Source: Leucobacter zeae
GTDB taxonomy: Bacteria; Actinomycetota; Actinomycetes; Actinomycetales; Microbacteriaceae
Assembly: GCF_016758175.1 (NCBI RefSeq)
Contig: NZ_QYAB01000003.1
Coordinates: 1 to 64,000, forward strand
Direction of reading: 5' to 3'
DNA: 64,000 bases
Shown here one piece after another: positions 1-8,383 of this stretch. Made by a program: the position numbers and the translations under genes. The notes below the pieces were generated by a model. The model ran no database searches, was not told the DNA's origin, and worked only from the letters and a program-made list of their open reading frames with translations. How positions within the stretch are numbered: position 1 is the stretch's first letter; the number at the start of each line of letters is the position of its first letter.

Positions 1-128
1 GTCGGGGTAAATCATTCGCGCAAACCAATCAGCGGGGCCGCTCTCGCGCCCCGCTCCGTCGCGCTGACAAGGGATTACATTACGCGGGTGGCGGGGGGAC
101 CGCAACAACGGACCACATCCCGGGCGTG
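1..128. other. left-edge non-coding stretch
   Basis: No gene is supported here. A short inverted repeat (AGCGGGGC at about 31-38, GCCCCGCT at about 48-55) lies downstream of the minus-strand cyclase gene and could be a weak terminator. No T tract follows it. Confidence 0.3.
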
Positions 129-806
129 TCACGCTGACGCATCCGCTGCCCGTTCCCAAGCGATCGCGCGGACGGGAGAGCCGTCGACGCCGGAGAGCCT
201 GAGCGGAAGCAGCGACATCTGCGGCTCGACCGGCACCTGATCGAGCCGGGTGAGATTCTCGACGATGACGCCACCGGCACCCAGCCAGAACTCGTGCACG
301 GGCAGCTGCGGGGGCTGCCCGTCCTCCCCCTCCGACGCGCTGCGATCCGGACTCAGCGTGTCGACGCCCAGCACGCGCGCTCCCCGGCGCCAGAGTTCCT
401 CCGCGAGCCCGAGCGCGATCCACGGATGCCGTTGCGCCTCGCCGCGCAGGAACCCGTCCGCGGAGAACCACCGGTCCCAGCCCGTCGCGATGCAGACGAT
501 CCCGGGCAGGCGGTCCGGAAGCACGACGTGCTCCGGACGGATCTCGGCGGCGGCGCGCACCTGCGGCCTGAGCACGAGCGCCGACCCGACGAGCATGTCG
601 AGCGGCAGCTGGTCCACGGTGCGCCCTCCGGGGATCGAGTGGGACGGCGCGTCGATGTGGGTGCCGGAGTGCGATCCGAGTTCGAGCCTCGCCACTTCCA
701 CACCGTCGTCGGACACCGACAGCGCGCGGTCGATACGGACTTCAGGGTCGCCGGGATAGACGGGCATCCCCGTCGCCACGGGGTGCGTGAGATCGATCAC
801 CCGCAT
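129..806 (-). CDS. cyclase-family metal-dependent hydrolase
   Basis: A 225-residue protein of the PF04199 cyclase family, which includes kynurenine formamidase and isatin hydrolase. The family signature is intact: HSGTHIDAPSH at residues 46-56 provides the metal-binding His and Asp residues. Length is normal for the family. These enzymes hydrolyse amide or lactam-like bonds; the substrate cannot be read from sequence. It is the last gene of a minus-strand set: ureohydrolase, NTF2-like protein, NCS1 permease, then this gene 52 bp after the permease stop. The context suggests a step in breakdown of a cyclic or guanidino nitrogen compound imported by the permease (inference). The ATG start at 806 is the only good start near the conserved MRVIDLTHP opening. 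Confidence 0.85.
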   Translation of the reverse strand: MRVIDLTHPVATGMPVYPGDPEVRIDRALSVSDDGVEVARLELGSHSGTHIDAPSHSIPGGRTVDQLPLDMLVGSALVLRPQVRAAAEIRPEHVVLPDRLPGIVCIATGWDRWFSADGFLRGEAQRHPWIALGLAEELWRRGARVLGVDTLSPDRSASEGEDGQPPQLPVHEFWLGAGGVIVENLTRLDQVPVEPQMSLLPLRLSGVDGSPVRAIAWERAADASA

Positions 807-858
807 CGGCGCGCCTCCTCCGGCCGGCTGCGGTCCCGGGGCCCCCGCCGCGACCCCA

Positions 859-2283
859 TCAGCTCTCCAGCCGGAGCGCGGCGGTCTCGTCCGCCCCGTC
901 GAGGAGGTGCCCGGTCTCGTCGCCGTCCCGCGGGTCGCGGAGGCCGAGCCGCCGCACTCCCCCGAGTCCCAGCATCAGCCCGAGGTACAGCACGAAGCTC
1001 GCGGCGAACGCGGGGATGTTCGCCCCGATCGGGCTCGGCACCACATAGGCGAGCGCGTACGAGAGGGCCGCCCCGACGACCCAGACGACCACGGCGACCC
1101 AGTTGACGCCGCCGAGGTACCAGTAGCGGCTCTCGGGGCGCTCGTGCAGGATCTGCCGCGAGTAGCCGCGCTTCTTGAGCAGGTAGTAGTCGACGATCAT
1201 GATCGCGAAGACGGGTACGAAGAACGCGCTGATGAGGAACAGGAAGTCGGTGAACTGGTTGAGCAGCGCGAGGAAGGTCGAGCCGATGATCGAGATGATC
1301 CCGAGCACGATGGCCGTCGGGAGGAACCTCAGGTGCCGCTTCGACTGCGCGTTCACGACCGAGGTCACCATGCCGAAGACGACCATGGAGTTCGTCGCCA
1401 TGACCGACAGGAAGATCGCGAGCCCGAGCGGCCACCCGAACTCCGCGACGATCACCGCCGGGTCGAACGCGATGGCGTCGTGCCCGCGGAGCAGCACCGT
1501 GCTGAAGGCCACGAGGCCGAGCAGCATCGAGATCACGGTGGAGAGCGTGTATCCGACGCTCGATCCGATGACGCCCGCGCGCTGGCTCTTCGCGTGGCGG
1601 TTCATGTCGGCCGACAGCACGGTCCACGAGATCGCCGTCGAGATCACGATGTCGAGCGTCAGGAACGGCGTCCCGCCGAGCGATGCGTCCACCGGGATCG
1701 CGCCGAACTCCGCGGGGGTGAACGCGCCGAAGGCCGCCGCGAACACGAAGCCCATGACGGTGAGGATCAGCAGCGCCAACCACGGCTCGACGCGCGAGAT
1801 CCCGGTGTGTCCGAAGATCGCGAGCACGACGACGATCCCCTGGCAGATCGCGGAGAAGAGCGCCGGGTTCGAGTAGCCCGTCGCCTCGTGGATGAGGGAG
1901 TTCACCGTGACGCCGGCGAGCATCGCCTGGACCCAGCTCCAGCCCATGAGGATGATGAGATTCGCCGCCGCGGGGATGAGGCTGCCGCGGATCCCGAAGG
2001 ATCCGCGGGTCAGCGCCATCGTCGGGAGCCCCGTGCGCGTACCCATGTTGCCCACGAGAACGAGCACGATCACGCCGACGAGCGTGCCGACGACGATCAT
2101 GGTGCTCGCCGTGCCGAAGGAGACGCCCGGCACGAAGAGCGTGCCGGTGAGCAGCGTGGTGACGACCAGGTTCGCGGCGAGCCAGATCATGGCGATCCGC
2201 AGCACCCCCTGCGTGCCGCGGACCGGTCCGGCCGAATCGTCCTGGCCGTCGAGGTTGACCGCCATCGTCTCGGGACTGCTCAT
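859..2283 (-). CDS. NCS1-family permease (cytosine/purine/hydantoin type)
   Basis: A 474-residue membrane protein with about 12 hydrophobic segments, typical of NCS1 secondary transporters for cytosine, allantoin, hydantoins and similar compounds. The segment around PTMALTRGSFGIRGS and the C-terminal VDYYLLKKRGY match the family pattern. The ATG at 2283 is chosen because the NTF2-like gene upstream stops at 2286, only 2 nt away, implying co-translation. The reading frame stays open upstream through other genes, but that part resembles nothing. It likely imports the substrate of the adjacent ureohydrolase and cyclase (inference). It is one of three NCS1 permeases in this window; the others are at 6563 and 31353. 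Confidence 0.88.
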   Translation of the reverse strand: MSSPETMAVNLDGQDDSAGPVRGTQGVLRIAMIWLAANLVVTTLLTGTLFVPGVSFGTASTMIVVGTLVGVIVLVLVGNMGTRTGLPTMALTRGSFGIRGSLIPAAANLIILMGWSWVQAMLAGVTVNSLIHEATGYSNPALFSAICQGIVVVLAIFGHTGISRVEPWLALLILTVMGFVFAAAFGAFTPAEFGAIPVDASLGGTPFLTLDIVISTAISWTVLSADMNRHAKSQRAGVIGSSVGYTLSTVISMLLGLVAFSTVLLRGHDAIAFDPAVIVAEFGWPLGLAIFLSVMATNSMVVFGMVTSVVNAQSKRHLRFLPTAIVLGIISIIGSTFLALLNQFTDFLFLISAFFVPVFAIMIVDYYLLKKRGYSRQILHERPESRYWYLGGVNWVAVVVWVVGAALSYALAYVVPSPIGANIPAFAASFVLYLGLMLGLGGVRRLGLRDPRDGDETGHLLDGADETAALRLES

Positions 2284-2285
2284 GG

Positions 2286-2690
2286 TCAGGCGCTCTCGGT
2301 CGGCGCGGTCGAGAGGTGCTCGTGAATCGCGATGAGCGTCCCGTCGGCGTCGGCCCGGAACACGATGCTCTCGCGCTCGACGTACGCGTCGGGCCCGTCG
2401 GCCGAGTCGATGCTCGTCGAGACGGTGTGGCTGAATACCGCGCCGCCCGGGAACGCCTGGACCAGTCGGTCGGTGGACGAGCACGCGGTGACGCGCCACC
2501 CGCTCGCGACCCATCCGGCCCAGAGCGACTCGTACTCGGCGCGCGAGTTCAAGCGGGCCGGCTCGGGGTGGAAGACGAAGCTGGCGTCCGCCGCGAACCC
2601 TGCGAAGTACGCATCGGTATCGGTCGCTGCGAACGCTGCGATGATGGCGTCCGCCGCCTCGAGGACGGCGGTTTCGGTGGGGGTGGTCAT
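2286..2690 (-). CDS. NTF2-like (SnoaL/DUF4440-type) protein
   Basis: A 134-residue protein with the NTF2-like fold pattern: an N-terminal helix (AADAIIAAFAATDTDAYFAGF), then alternating strands with FVFHPEP and a conserved C-terminal HEHLS. Such proteins are small enzymes (isomerases, cyclases) or binding subunits; the function is unknown here. It lies between the ureohydrolase and the NCS1 permease and ends 2 nt before the permease start, so it is part of that operon. The ATG start is preceded by an AAGGAG-like site. Confidence 0.75.
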   Translation of the reverse strand: MTTPTETAVLEAADAIIAAFAATDTDAYFAGFAADASFVFHPEPARLNSRAEYESLWAGWVASGWRVTACSSTDRLVQAFPGGAVFSHTVSTSIDSADGPDAYVERESIVFRADADGTLIAIHEHLSTAPTESA

Positions 2691-2822
2691 GTCGTGCTCC
2701 TTCGGACGCGGTGCGGGGTCGAGCGATGCGGTGCGCGGTGGGTGATGGTGGCGGAAACGCAGGATCCCGCGACTCGCGCGGGAAGCGGTGAGACGCGGGA
2801 TCCTGGCGGCCGATGGTCCGGC

Positions 2823-3773
2823 TCAGGCTTCGCGGGCGGCCATCGCGGTGACGAGTTCGTACACGACGTGGCTGGCGGCGACCGCGGTGATCTGCGCGTG
2901 ATCGTAGGCAGGCGAGACCTCGACCACGTCGGCGCCGACGATGTGCAGGTCCGCGAGTCCACGGATGATCCGGAGCATCTCGCGGCTCGTCAGGCCGCCG
3001 GCCTCGGGGGTTCCGGTCCCCGGGGCATGCGCGGGATCGAGCACGTCGATGTCGATCGAGATGTAGAGCGGCTTGTCGCCGACGCGGGCGCGAATCCGCT
3101 CGAGCGCAGCCGGCACGCCGTTCTCCTCGATGAACTCGGTCGTGATGATCTGGAAGCCGAGCTTCACGTCGTCCTCGAGGTCGCCCTTGCCGTACAGCGG
3201 CCCGCGGATGCCGCCGTGCATCGAGGCCGTCATGTCGATGAGCCCCTCCTCGGACGCGCGGCGGAAGGGGGTGCCATGCGTCGTAGGAGCACCGAAGTAG
3301 GTGTCCCAGGTGTCGAGGTGCGCATCGAAGTGCAGCACGGCCACCGGGCCGTGCTTCTTGTTCACGGCGCGCAGCAGCGGCAGCGCGATCGTGTGGTCGC
3401 CGCCGATCGTCACGATCTTGTCGACGCGCTCGCCGAGCTCGGTCGCGGCATCCTCGACCGCCTGAACGGCCTCGTCGAGGTTGAAGGGGTTCGCCGAGAT
3501 GTCGCCCGCGTCGACCACCTGCTTCAGCGCGAACGGCGATGCGTCCTGCGCCGGGTTGTAGGGGCGGAGCAGGCGCGAGGCCTCCCGCACGTGGGTCGGG
3601 CCGAAACGCGCGCCGGGGCGGAAGCTCACGCCGCTGTCGAACGGCACGCCGACGACCGCGATGTCGGCGGCGGGCACGTCCTCGATGCGCGGCAGCTTCG
3701 CGAACGTGGCGATTCCGGCGTAGCGCGGAGTGAGGCTCGCATCGACGGGGCCCTGCGGAGTGTGATCGGTCAC
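2823..3773 (-). CDS. speB: agmatinase/guanidino-acid ureohydrolase
   Basis: A 316-residue member of the arginase/agmatinase superfamily, which releases urea from a guanidino compound. The binuclear Mn ligands are all visible: GGDHT at 124-128, DAHLD at 150-154 and SIDIDVLDP at 239-247. HGTPFRRA at about 166-173 is agmatinase-like rather than arginase-like. The start is GTG at 3773. It heads the minus-strand unit with an NTF2-like protein, an NCS1 permease and a cyclase-family hydrolase, and diverges from an XRE-cupin regulator. With a permease of the NCS1 type as partner, the true substrate may be 4-guanidinobutyrate or another guanidino acid rather than agmatine; the symbol is by family only. 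Confidence 0.85.
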   Translation of the reverse strand: MTDHTPQGPVDASLTPRYAGIATFAKLPRIEDVPAADIAVVGVPFDSGVSFRPGARFGPTHVREASRLLRPYNPAQDASPFALKQVVDAGDISANPFNLDEAVQAVEDAATELGERVDKIVTIGGDHTIALPLLRAVNKKHGPVAVLHFDAHLDTWDTYFGAPTTHGTPFRRASEEGLIDMTASMHGGIRGPLYGKGDLEDDVKLGFQIITTEFIEENGVPAALERIRARVGDKPLYISIDIDVLDPAHAPGTGTPEAGGLTSREMLRIIRGLADLHIVGADVVEVSPAYDHAQITAVAASHVVYELVTAMAAREA

Positions 3774-3814
3774 GGTCCGGACTTCCTTCCAGGTTGTCTA
3801 TCAGTAAACACATG

Positions 3815-3831
3815 AGTTCTGTCGGTGAACT
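3815..3831. promoter_or_regulatory. candidate operator AGTTC-N7-GAACT
   Basis: A perfect 5-bp inverted repeat with a 7-nt spacer lies in the divergent region between the ureohydrolase operon and the XRE-cupin regulator gene. Its surroundings (TGA...TTCA) extend the dyad loosely. A TATATG hexamer follows at about 3840 and could be the -10 of the regulator. Autoregulation by the XRE-cupin protein is the simplest reading. Confidence 0.4.
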
Positions 3832-3922
3832 TTCATTCACTATATGCTGGGAGCGCGCCCCCGTCAACGGCTCGGCGGGCAGGGCTACGACGCCGCACAG
3901 CGGCAGGAGCGGGGGAGGATCG

Positions 3923-4504
3923 ATGCGCCCCATCCATCCGACCGCGGGAGATGCTCCCGTGCGCATCGGAGCGCGCTTGCGCTCCTCCCGGCTCGCGCAG
4001 GGGCTCACGCTCGAGCAGCTCGCCCAGGCGGCCGGGCTCACGAAGGGCTTTCTCAGCCGCGTCGAGCGCGACGAGACCATGCCGAGCGTGCCCGCGCTCG
4101 TGCAGATCTGCCAGGCCCTGTCGCTCCCGGTCGGCAATCTGTTCGAGGAGCCCGACATCCAGCGCGTCGCGCTCGCCGATGCACCGCTCATCAACATGGG
4201 GGGCGTCGGCGCGGTCGAGCGCCTCGTCACCCCCCGCGCCGAGGACCGGCTGCAGGTGCTGCGGTCGTCGCTCGACCCACGCGCGAGCGGCGGCGACGCG
4301 CTCTACACCGTCAACTGCAGCGTCGAGTCGCTCCACGTCGTATCGGGAGAGCTCGACGTCGTCTTCGCCGACCGATCGGAGCGCCTCGTGGCAGGCGACA
4401 CCGTGACGTTCCCGGGCCGCACCCCGCACACCTGGCGCACCGGCGAGTCCGGCGCCGAGATCGTCTGGATCCTCGTGCCCGCCGCCTGGAGCGGCTCGGC
4501 CTGA
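3923..4504 (+). CDS. XRE-family HTH regulator with C-terminal cupin
   Basis: A 193-residue transcription factor. Residues about 14-68 form an XRE-type helix-turn-helix (LTLEQLAQAAGLTKGFLSRVE), and residues about 120-185 form a small cupin effector domain. This two-domain plan is common for regulators of amine, amino acid and nucleobase catabolism. The ATG at 3923 is chosen because GGGGGAGG lies just upstream; the open frame extends to 3794 without a better start. It is divergent from the ureohydrolase/permease operon and so is its likely regulator. Confidence 0.85.
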   Translation: MRPIHPTAGDAPVRIGARLRSSRLAQGLTLEQLAQAAGLTKGFLSRVERDETMPSVPALVQICQALSLPVGNLFEEPDIQRVALADAPLINMGGVGAVERLVTPRAEDRLQVLRSSLDPRASGGDALYTVNCSVESLHVVSGELDVVFADRSERLVAGDTVTFPGRTPHTWRTGESGAEIVWILVPAAWSGSA

Positions 4505-4546
4505 GCGGCGCGGCGGGTTTCCGGCGGCCGGGGATAGGGTCGGATC

Positions 4547-5353
4547 ATGACCCACGCATTCGACGCAGCCGTCGCGACCCGCCCCGGAGACGGCGGATCC
4601 GTCGCCGCCGTGCACCCCGGATGGGGCAACATGGTCGGCCCGTTCGGCGGCATCACCGCAGCGACCGTCGCTGCGGAGATCGCGCGGCACGCCGAGGCGA
4701 CGGGCCGTCTCGCGGCGCTCACCGTCAACTTCCTGGCGCCGCTCGGCGACGGCGAGTGGGAGCTCGACGCCCGCCCCGCCCGCACGAATCGCAGCAATCA
4801 GCACTGGATCGTCACCGCGTCTCAAGGCGGCTCGGCGGTGCTCACCGCCACCGCCGTCACGGCGGCGGATCGGGAGGCGTGGGAGCGCACCGAGGCGGAG
4901 ATGCCCGCGGTTCCCGACCCGCAGTCGGTGGCGCCCGCCCGCATCCCGTTCCCGCTCCCCTGGCTCGAGCACTACGAGATGCGCTTCGTGTCGGGGCCCG
5001 TGCCGCTCGCCCCTTCGGAGGTCGGCGGCGACTCCGAGTCGGTCCTCTGGCTGCGGCACATCGATCCTCGCCCCTGGGACGCACCCGGAATCGTCGCGGC
5101 GAGCGATGCGTTCTTCCCCCGCGTGTTCCGGCGCCTCGGTCCGCAGGTCCCCGCGGGGACCGTCACGCTGACGACCTACGTGCACGCCACGGCGGCGGAG
5201 CTCGCCTCCGAGGACGCGTTCGTGCTGCTGCGCGCCACGGCGTCGCGCTACTCCCGCGGCATGTTCGATCAGCGGGGCGAGGTCTGGGGGCGGGGCGGCG
5301 CGCTGCTCGCCACGACCCACCAGCTCGTCTACTTCAAGGCTCCCCGGACCTGA
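4547..5353 (+). CDS. acyl-CoA thioesterase family protein (double hotdog)
   Basis: A 268-residue protein resembling the TesB-like/thioesterase-superfamily double-hotdog proteins of actinobacteria: an N-terminal half with GPFGGITAATV and LTVNFLAPL, and a C-terminal half with RGMFDQRGEVWGRGGALLATTHQ. It is predicted to hydrolyse acyl-CoA; chain length is unknown. A TAGGGT hexamer ends exactly 6 nt before the ATG, so the transcript is probably leaderless. It stands alone between the XRE-cupin gene and the convergent alcohol dehydrogenase. Confidence 0.8.
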   Translation: MTHAFDAAVATRPGDGGSVAAVHPGWGNMVGPFGGITAATVAAEIARHAEATGRLAALTVNFLAPLGDGEWELDARPARTNRSNQHWIVTASQGGSAVLTATAVTAADREAWERTEAEMPAVPDPQSVAPARIPFPLPWLEHYEMRFVSGPVPLAPSEVGGDSESVLWLRHIDPRPWDAPGIVAASDAFFPRVFRRLGPQVPAGTVTLTTYVHATAAELASEDAFVLLRATASRYSRGMFDQRGEVWGRGGALLATTHQLVYFKAPRT

Positions 5354-5384
5354 ACCGGGCGCGCGGAACCACCGCGGCGGCCGG

Positions 5385-6560
5385 TCAGTCGAACACGATG
5401 ACGCTGCGCGTGCGCTCCCCGCGACGCATCGCCTCGAACGCCTCGTTCACCTCGTCGAGCCGCACGCGGGCGCTGATCAGCCGATCCAGCGGCAGCATCC
5501 CGGCGCGATAGGCGGCGGCGATGCGGGGGAAGTCGCGGGCGGGGACGAGTCCCCCGTAGTTCGATCCGATGATCGTCTTCCCCTCGTAGGCGAGCAGCAG
5601 GCCGTCGATCTCCACCTTCTGCCCTTCCGGGGGCAACCCGACGAACACCGCCCGCCCGCCCGGCCGGATCAGCTCGGGCAGTTGCGCCATGGTCTGCACC
5701 CGCCCGATGGCCTCGAACGCCGCATCTGCGCCGCCGTCGGTGATCTCGGCCACGCGCTCCGCGAGGTCCGGGCCCCCGAGCAGCGCATGCGTGGCGCCGG
5801 CGAGCCGAGCCTCGTCGAGCCGAGCCTCGGAGACGTCGACTGCGATGATCGGGGTGGCGCCGGCGAGGCGCAGCGCCGCGATGATCGACAGCCCGACGCC
5901 GCCCGACCCGACCACGACCGCGGACTCGCCTGCGATGACCTCGGCGTTGTTCGCGACCGCGCCGAAGCCCGTGCCCGCCGAGCAGCCGATGAGGCTCGCG
6001 ACGTCGAAGGGAACCGCCGGATCGATGCGGATCGCTGCGAACTCGGGCACGACGATCGCCTCGCTCATGGCGCCGACCGCGAGGTAGGGGAACGCCTCGG
6101 ACCCGCCCGCATCGCGCCAGCGAGTGGTGCCGTCGGGGAGCAGCGAGTCGTTGGAGCGCGCACGCGTGCACGCCCAGGGCTTGCCGCCGGCGCATTCCCC
6201 GCACCTCTGGCACGCCTGATGCCACGCGATGACCACGTGATCGCCGATCCCGAGACCGCGCACGCCCGCGCCGACGGCCTCGACCACGCCGGCGGCCTCG
6301 TGCCCCATGATCGCGGGGAGCGGAACGTTCCACTCGCCGTCGAGCACGTGCCGGTCGGAGCCGCACACGCCGGCGGCTCGCACGCGGACGCGCACCTCGC
6401 CGTGCGACGGCCCGGCCAGTGCGAGCGTCTCGACCCGCAGGCGATCCCCGTCGTCACCGCGGAACACCGCGGCGCGCACCTCGAGGCGGTCGGCAGCCGG
6501 GTCTCCCGGATCGGCCGCTCCGCCCGCGGTCGCTTCGGGCCTCTCACATGCTTCGGTCAC
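5385..6560 (-). CDS. zinc-dependent alcohol dehydrogenase (MDR family)
   Basis: A 391-residue medium-chain dehydrogenase. Catalytic zinc ligands are C66 (GVCGSD) and H87 (GHEAAG); the structural zinc site is C117/C120/C123/C131. A Rossmann GSGGVG motif lies in the middle. The first ~25 residues are an Ala/Pro-rich extension, and the GTG start at 6560 may be too early. It follows the second NCS1 permease by 2 nt and so is co-transcribed with it. Substrate unknown. Confidence 0.87.
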   Translation of the reverse strand: MTEACERPEATAGGAADPGDPAADRLEVRAAVFRGDDGDRLRVETLALAGPSHGEVRVRVRAAGVCGSDRHVLDGEWNVPLPAIMGHEAAGVVEAVGAGVRGLGIGDHVVIAWHQACQRCGECAGGKPWACTRARSNDSLLPDGTTRWRDAGGSEAFPYLAVGAMSEAIVVPEFAAIRIDPAVPFDVASLIGCSAGTGFGAVANNAEVIAGESAVVVGSGGVGLSIIAALRLAGATPIIAVDVSEARLDEARLAGATHALLGGPDLAERVAEITDGGADAAFEAIGRVQTMAQLPELIRPGGRAVFVGLPPEGQKVEIDGLLLAYEGKTIIGSNYGGLVPARDFPRIAAAYRAGMLPLDRLISARVRLDEVNEAFEAMRRGERTRSVIVFD

Positions 6561-6562
6561 GG

Positions 6563-8044
6563 TCAGCTCCTTCCGGCGGCCGCGAAGACGTCCGGCTGCC
6601 CGTACGAGCCGCGGCCGCGGCGCACGTAGAGCAGGTGGTTGAGCACCAGATGGCAGACCATCGAGATCGCGACGGCCGGCACCGAGGCCGTTCCGTACTG
6701 GAAGAACGGCTGGGTATCGAGTGTGATCGGGTTGTAGGCCCAGAGGGAGAACGCGGAACCTGCGGCCACCGAGACGAGTGCGGCGATGTTGACTCCCCCG
6801 GTGAAGCGCAGCGGATCATCGGTTCCGGCCGCGTACAGCGCACGGATCGGCACGCACTGACGACGCACGAGGAAGTAGTCCGCGATGATGACCCCGCAGA
6901 TCGCAGCGATGCAGGCGCCCGACAGGACCACGAAGGTCATGAACTTCTCGTACATGAACGCGGGGAAGAAGCTCAGGATCGCGGGGAGCACGAGGAACGC
7001 CGCGCACAGGACCGGCCACCTGAGGCGCCCGAGGAAACCGCCGCTCGACTGCTTGAGCGCGAGCACCGTCGAGTACGCGATCGACGCCATGCTCGTCACG
7101 TTGGCGAAGCCGACGAAGAGCAGCGTCAGCACGCCGAGGATCGGCCCGCCGAGCGGCACCATCCACGCGGTGGGATCGGCCTGCCCGATCATGAGCGCAG
7201 CCGCCATTCCCACGACCTGCGCCACGACGGTTCCGACGAGGATGCCGGCGTACGTCGGCCACAGCGCGGCCTTCGGGCTCCGGGTGAGGCGGGAGAGCGT
7301 CCCCATGACCGGCCACCAGGAGAGCCCTGCGCCGAGGTTGAACTCGACGGCCATCATGAAGTTGAGCCGCTCGTTCTCGAACGGGGCCATCGCGGGCGCC
7401 TCGAGCAGGTCGGCCCAGGAGTGCTGGGACATCAGCAGCACCATCATGAGCACGACGATGACGATGAGGCCCGGCGCGACGAATCGGTTGAGGCGGCTGA
7501 TCGTCACCGGGCCCCGCGAGAGGACGATCCAGCCCGCGAAGATCGCGGCGAGGGCGAACACCGTGACGAGGGGCCCGTAGGGCGCGAAGCCGGCCCCGAA
7601 AGCCTGGTTCGATATCTCGGTGAACGCCCGGCCGAACATGACGCCGAGCAGCGACGTCCACCCCATCTCGGTGAGCAGGACGACGGTGAACACGATGATC
7701 CCGACCCCCACGATGCCGAACACCGACTTCAGCGCGCGGTACTGCTCGACGCCGAGCCGCTGGCTGAGCACGACGCTGCCGAGCGCCATGATCGCGAGCC
7801 CGATGCTGTTGCCGATGAGCATCGCGGCGATGCCGTCGCGGAAGTCGACGAGCAGCACGGTGGCACCGCCGGTGAGGAACGCCCAGGTCGCGATGGCGAG
7901 GCTGATGGTCACCCAGCTGAAGTCGGCGGCGCCCCACACGCGCTCGGATCGCAGCAGCGGCAGGGATCCGTAGGTCGCTTCGGCGGCGACCGCCTGTTCG
8001 ACCCCGAGCGCCTGGTCCGCCGTCGACGCCGCGTCGCGGCTCAC
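6563..8044 (-). CDS. NCS1-family permease, translationally coupled to a small membrane peptide
   Basis: A purine-cytosine permease-like transporter of about 493 residues with 12 hydrophobic segments. NCS1 features include the N-terminal SLPLLRSERVWGAADFSWV and the C-terminal IIADYFLVRRQ. I place the start at the GTG (8044-8042), because it overlaps the stop of the upstream 56-residue ORF as GTGA; a TTG six codons further upstream is the alternative. The downstream partner is a Zn alcohol dehydrogenase and the divergent upstream partner is an Lrp regulator. Substrate unknown; this copy is only distantly similar to the permease at 859. Confidence 0.88.
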   Translation of the reverse strand: MSRDAASTADQALGVEQAVAAEATYGSLPLLRSERVWGAADFSWVTISLAIATWAFLTGGATVLLVDFRDGIAAMLIGNSIGLAIMALGSVVLSQRLGVEQYRALKSVFGIVGVGIIVFTVVLLTEMGWTSLLGVMFGRAFTEISNQAFGAGFAPYGPLVTVFALAAIFAGWIVLSRGPVTISRLNRFVAPGLIVIVVLMMVLLMSQHSWADLLEAPAMAPFENERLNFMMAVEFNLGAGLSWWPVMGTLSRLTRSPKAALWPTYAGILVGTVVAQVVGMAAALMIGQADPTAWMVPLGGPILGVLTLLFVGFANVTSMASIAYSTVLALKQSSGGFLGRLRWPVLCAAFLVLPAILSFFPAFMYEKFMTFVVLSGACIAAICGVIIADYFLVRRQCVPIRALYAAGTDDPLRFTGGVNIAALVSVAAGSAFSLWAYNPITLDTQPFFQYGTASVPAVAISMVCHLVLNHLLYVRRGRGSYGQPDVFAAAGRS

Positions 8045-8211
8045 AGCAGGGCTCCGATCCAAGCGATCGCGGCGATGCCGATCACGACCGCGAGGAATCC
8101 CGTCATCGTGCGCGGCCCGAGCGCCGCGTGCGCCGGATCCGCGGCCTCGGCTCCCTCGATCTGCGACAGTCGGCGCTCGAGCTCTTCGTCGAGCCGGTGT
8201 GGGGTACTCAT
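8041..8211 (-). CDS. 56-residue single-pass membrane peptide
   Basis: A short ORF starting ATG at 8211. It has a charged N-terminal half (MSTPHRLDEELERRLSQIEG) that looks helical, followed by one hydrophobic segment (FLAVVIGIAAIAWIGALL) at the C terminus. GAGG lies in front of the start. Its stop TGA shares bases with the GTG of the NCS1 permease, so the two are translationally coupled. This resembles small accessory subunits found with some secondary transporters, but I do not recognise a family. Confidence 0.65.
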   Translation of the reverse strand: MSTPHRLDEELERRLSQIEGAEAADPAHAALGPRTMTGFLAVVIGIAAIAWIGALL

Positions 8212-8383
8212 GGGTGGACAGACCTCCTCGTGCATCCGTTCCGGTGCGGAACTGGGTGCCAGCCTAGGCCGAGCAGGGCCCGCCCGACAGCCGTTGCGCA
8301 CGCCATCGCGGACAGTTCTGCACAAACGCACCAGTGATCGACAGAACACGATCGGCATCGCGCCCCCAGCATAGAATCGGTGC

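Noticed and set aside
859..4230. A single 1123-residue protein ending in the NCS1 permease
   Set aside because: The upstream part is antisense or out-of-frame to the ureohydrolase and NTF2-like genes; the permease begins at 2283.
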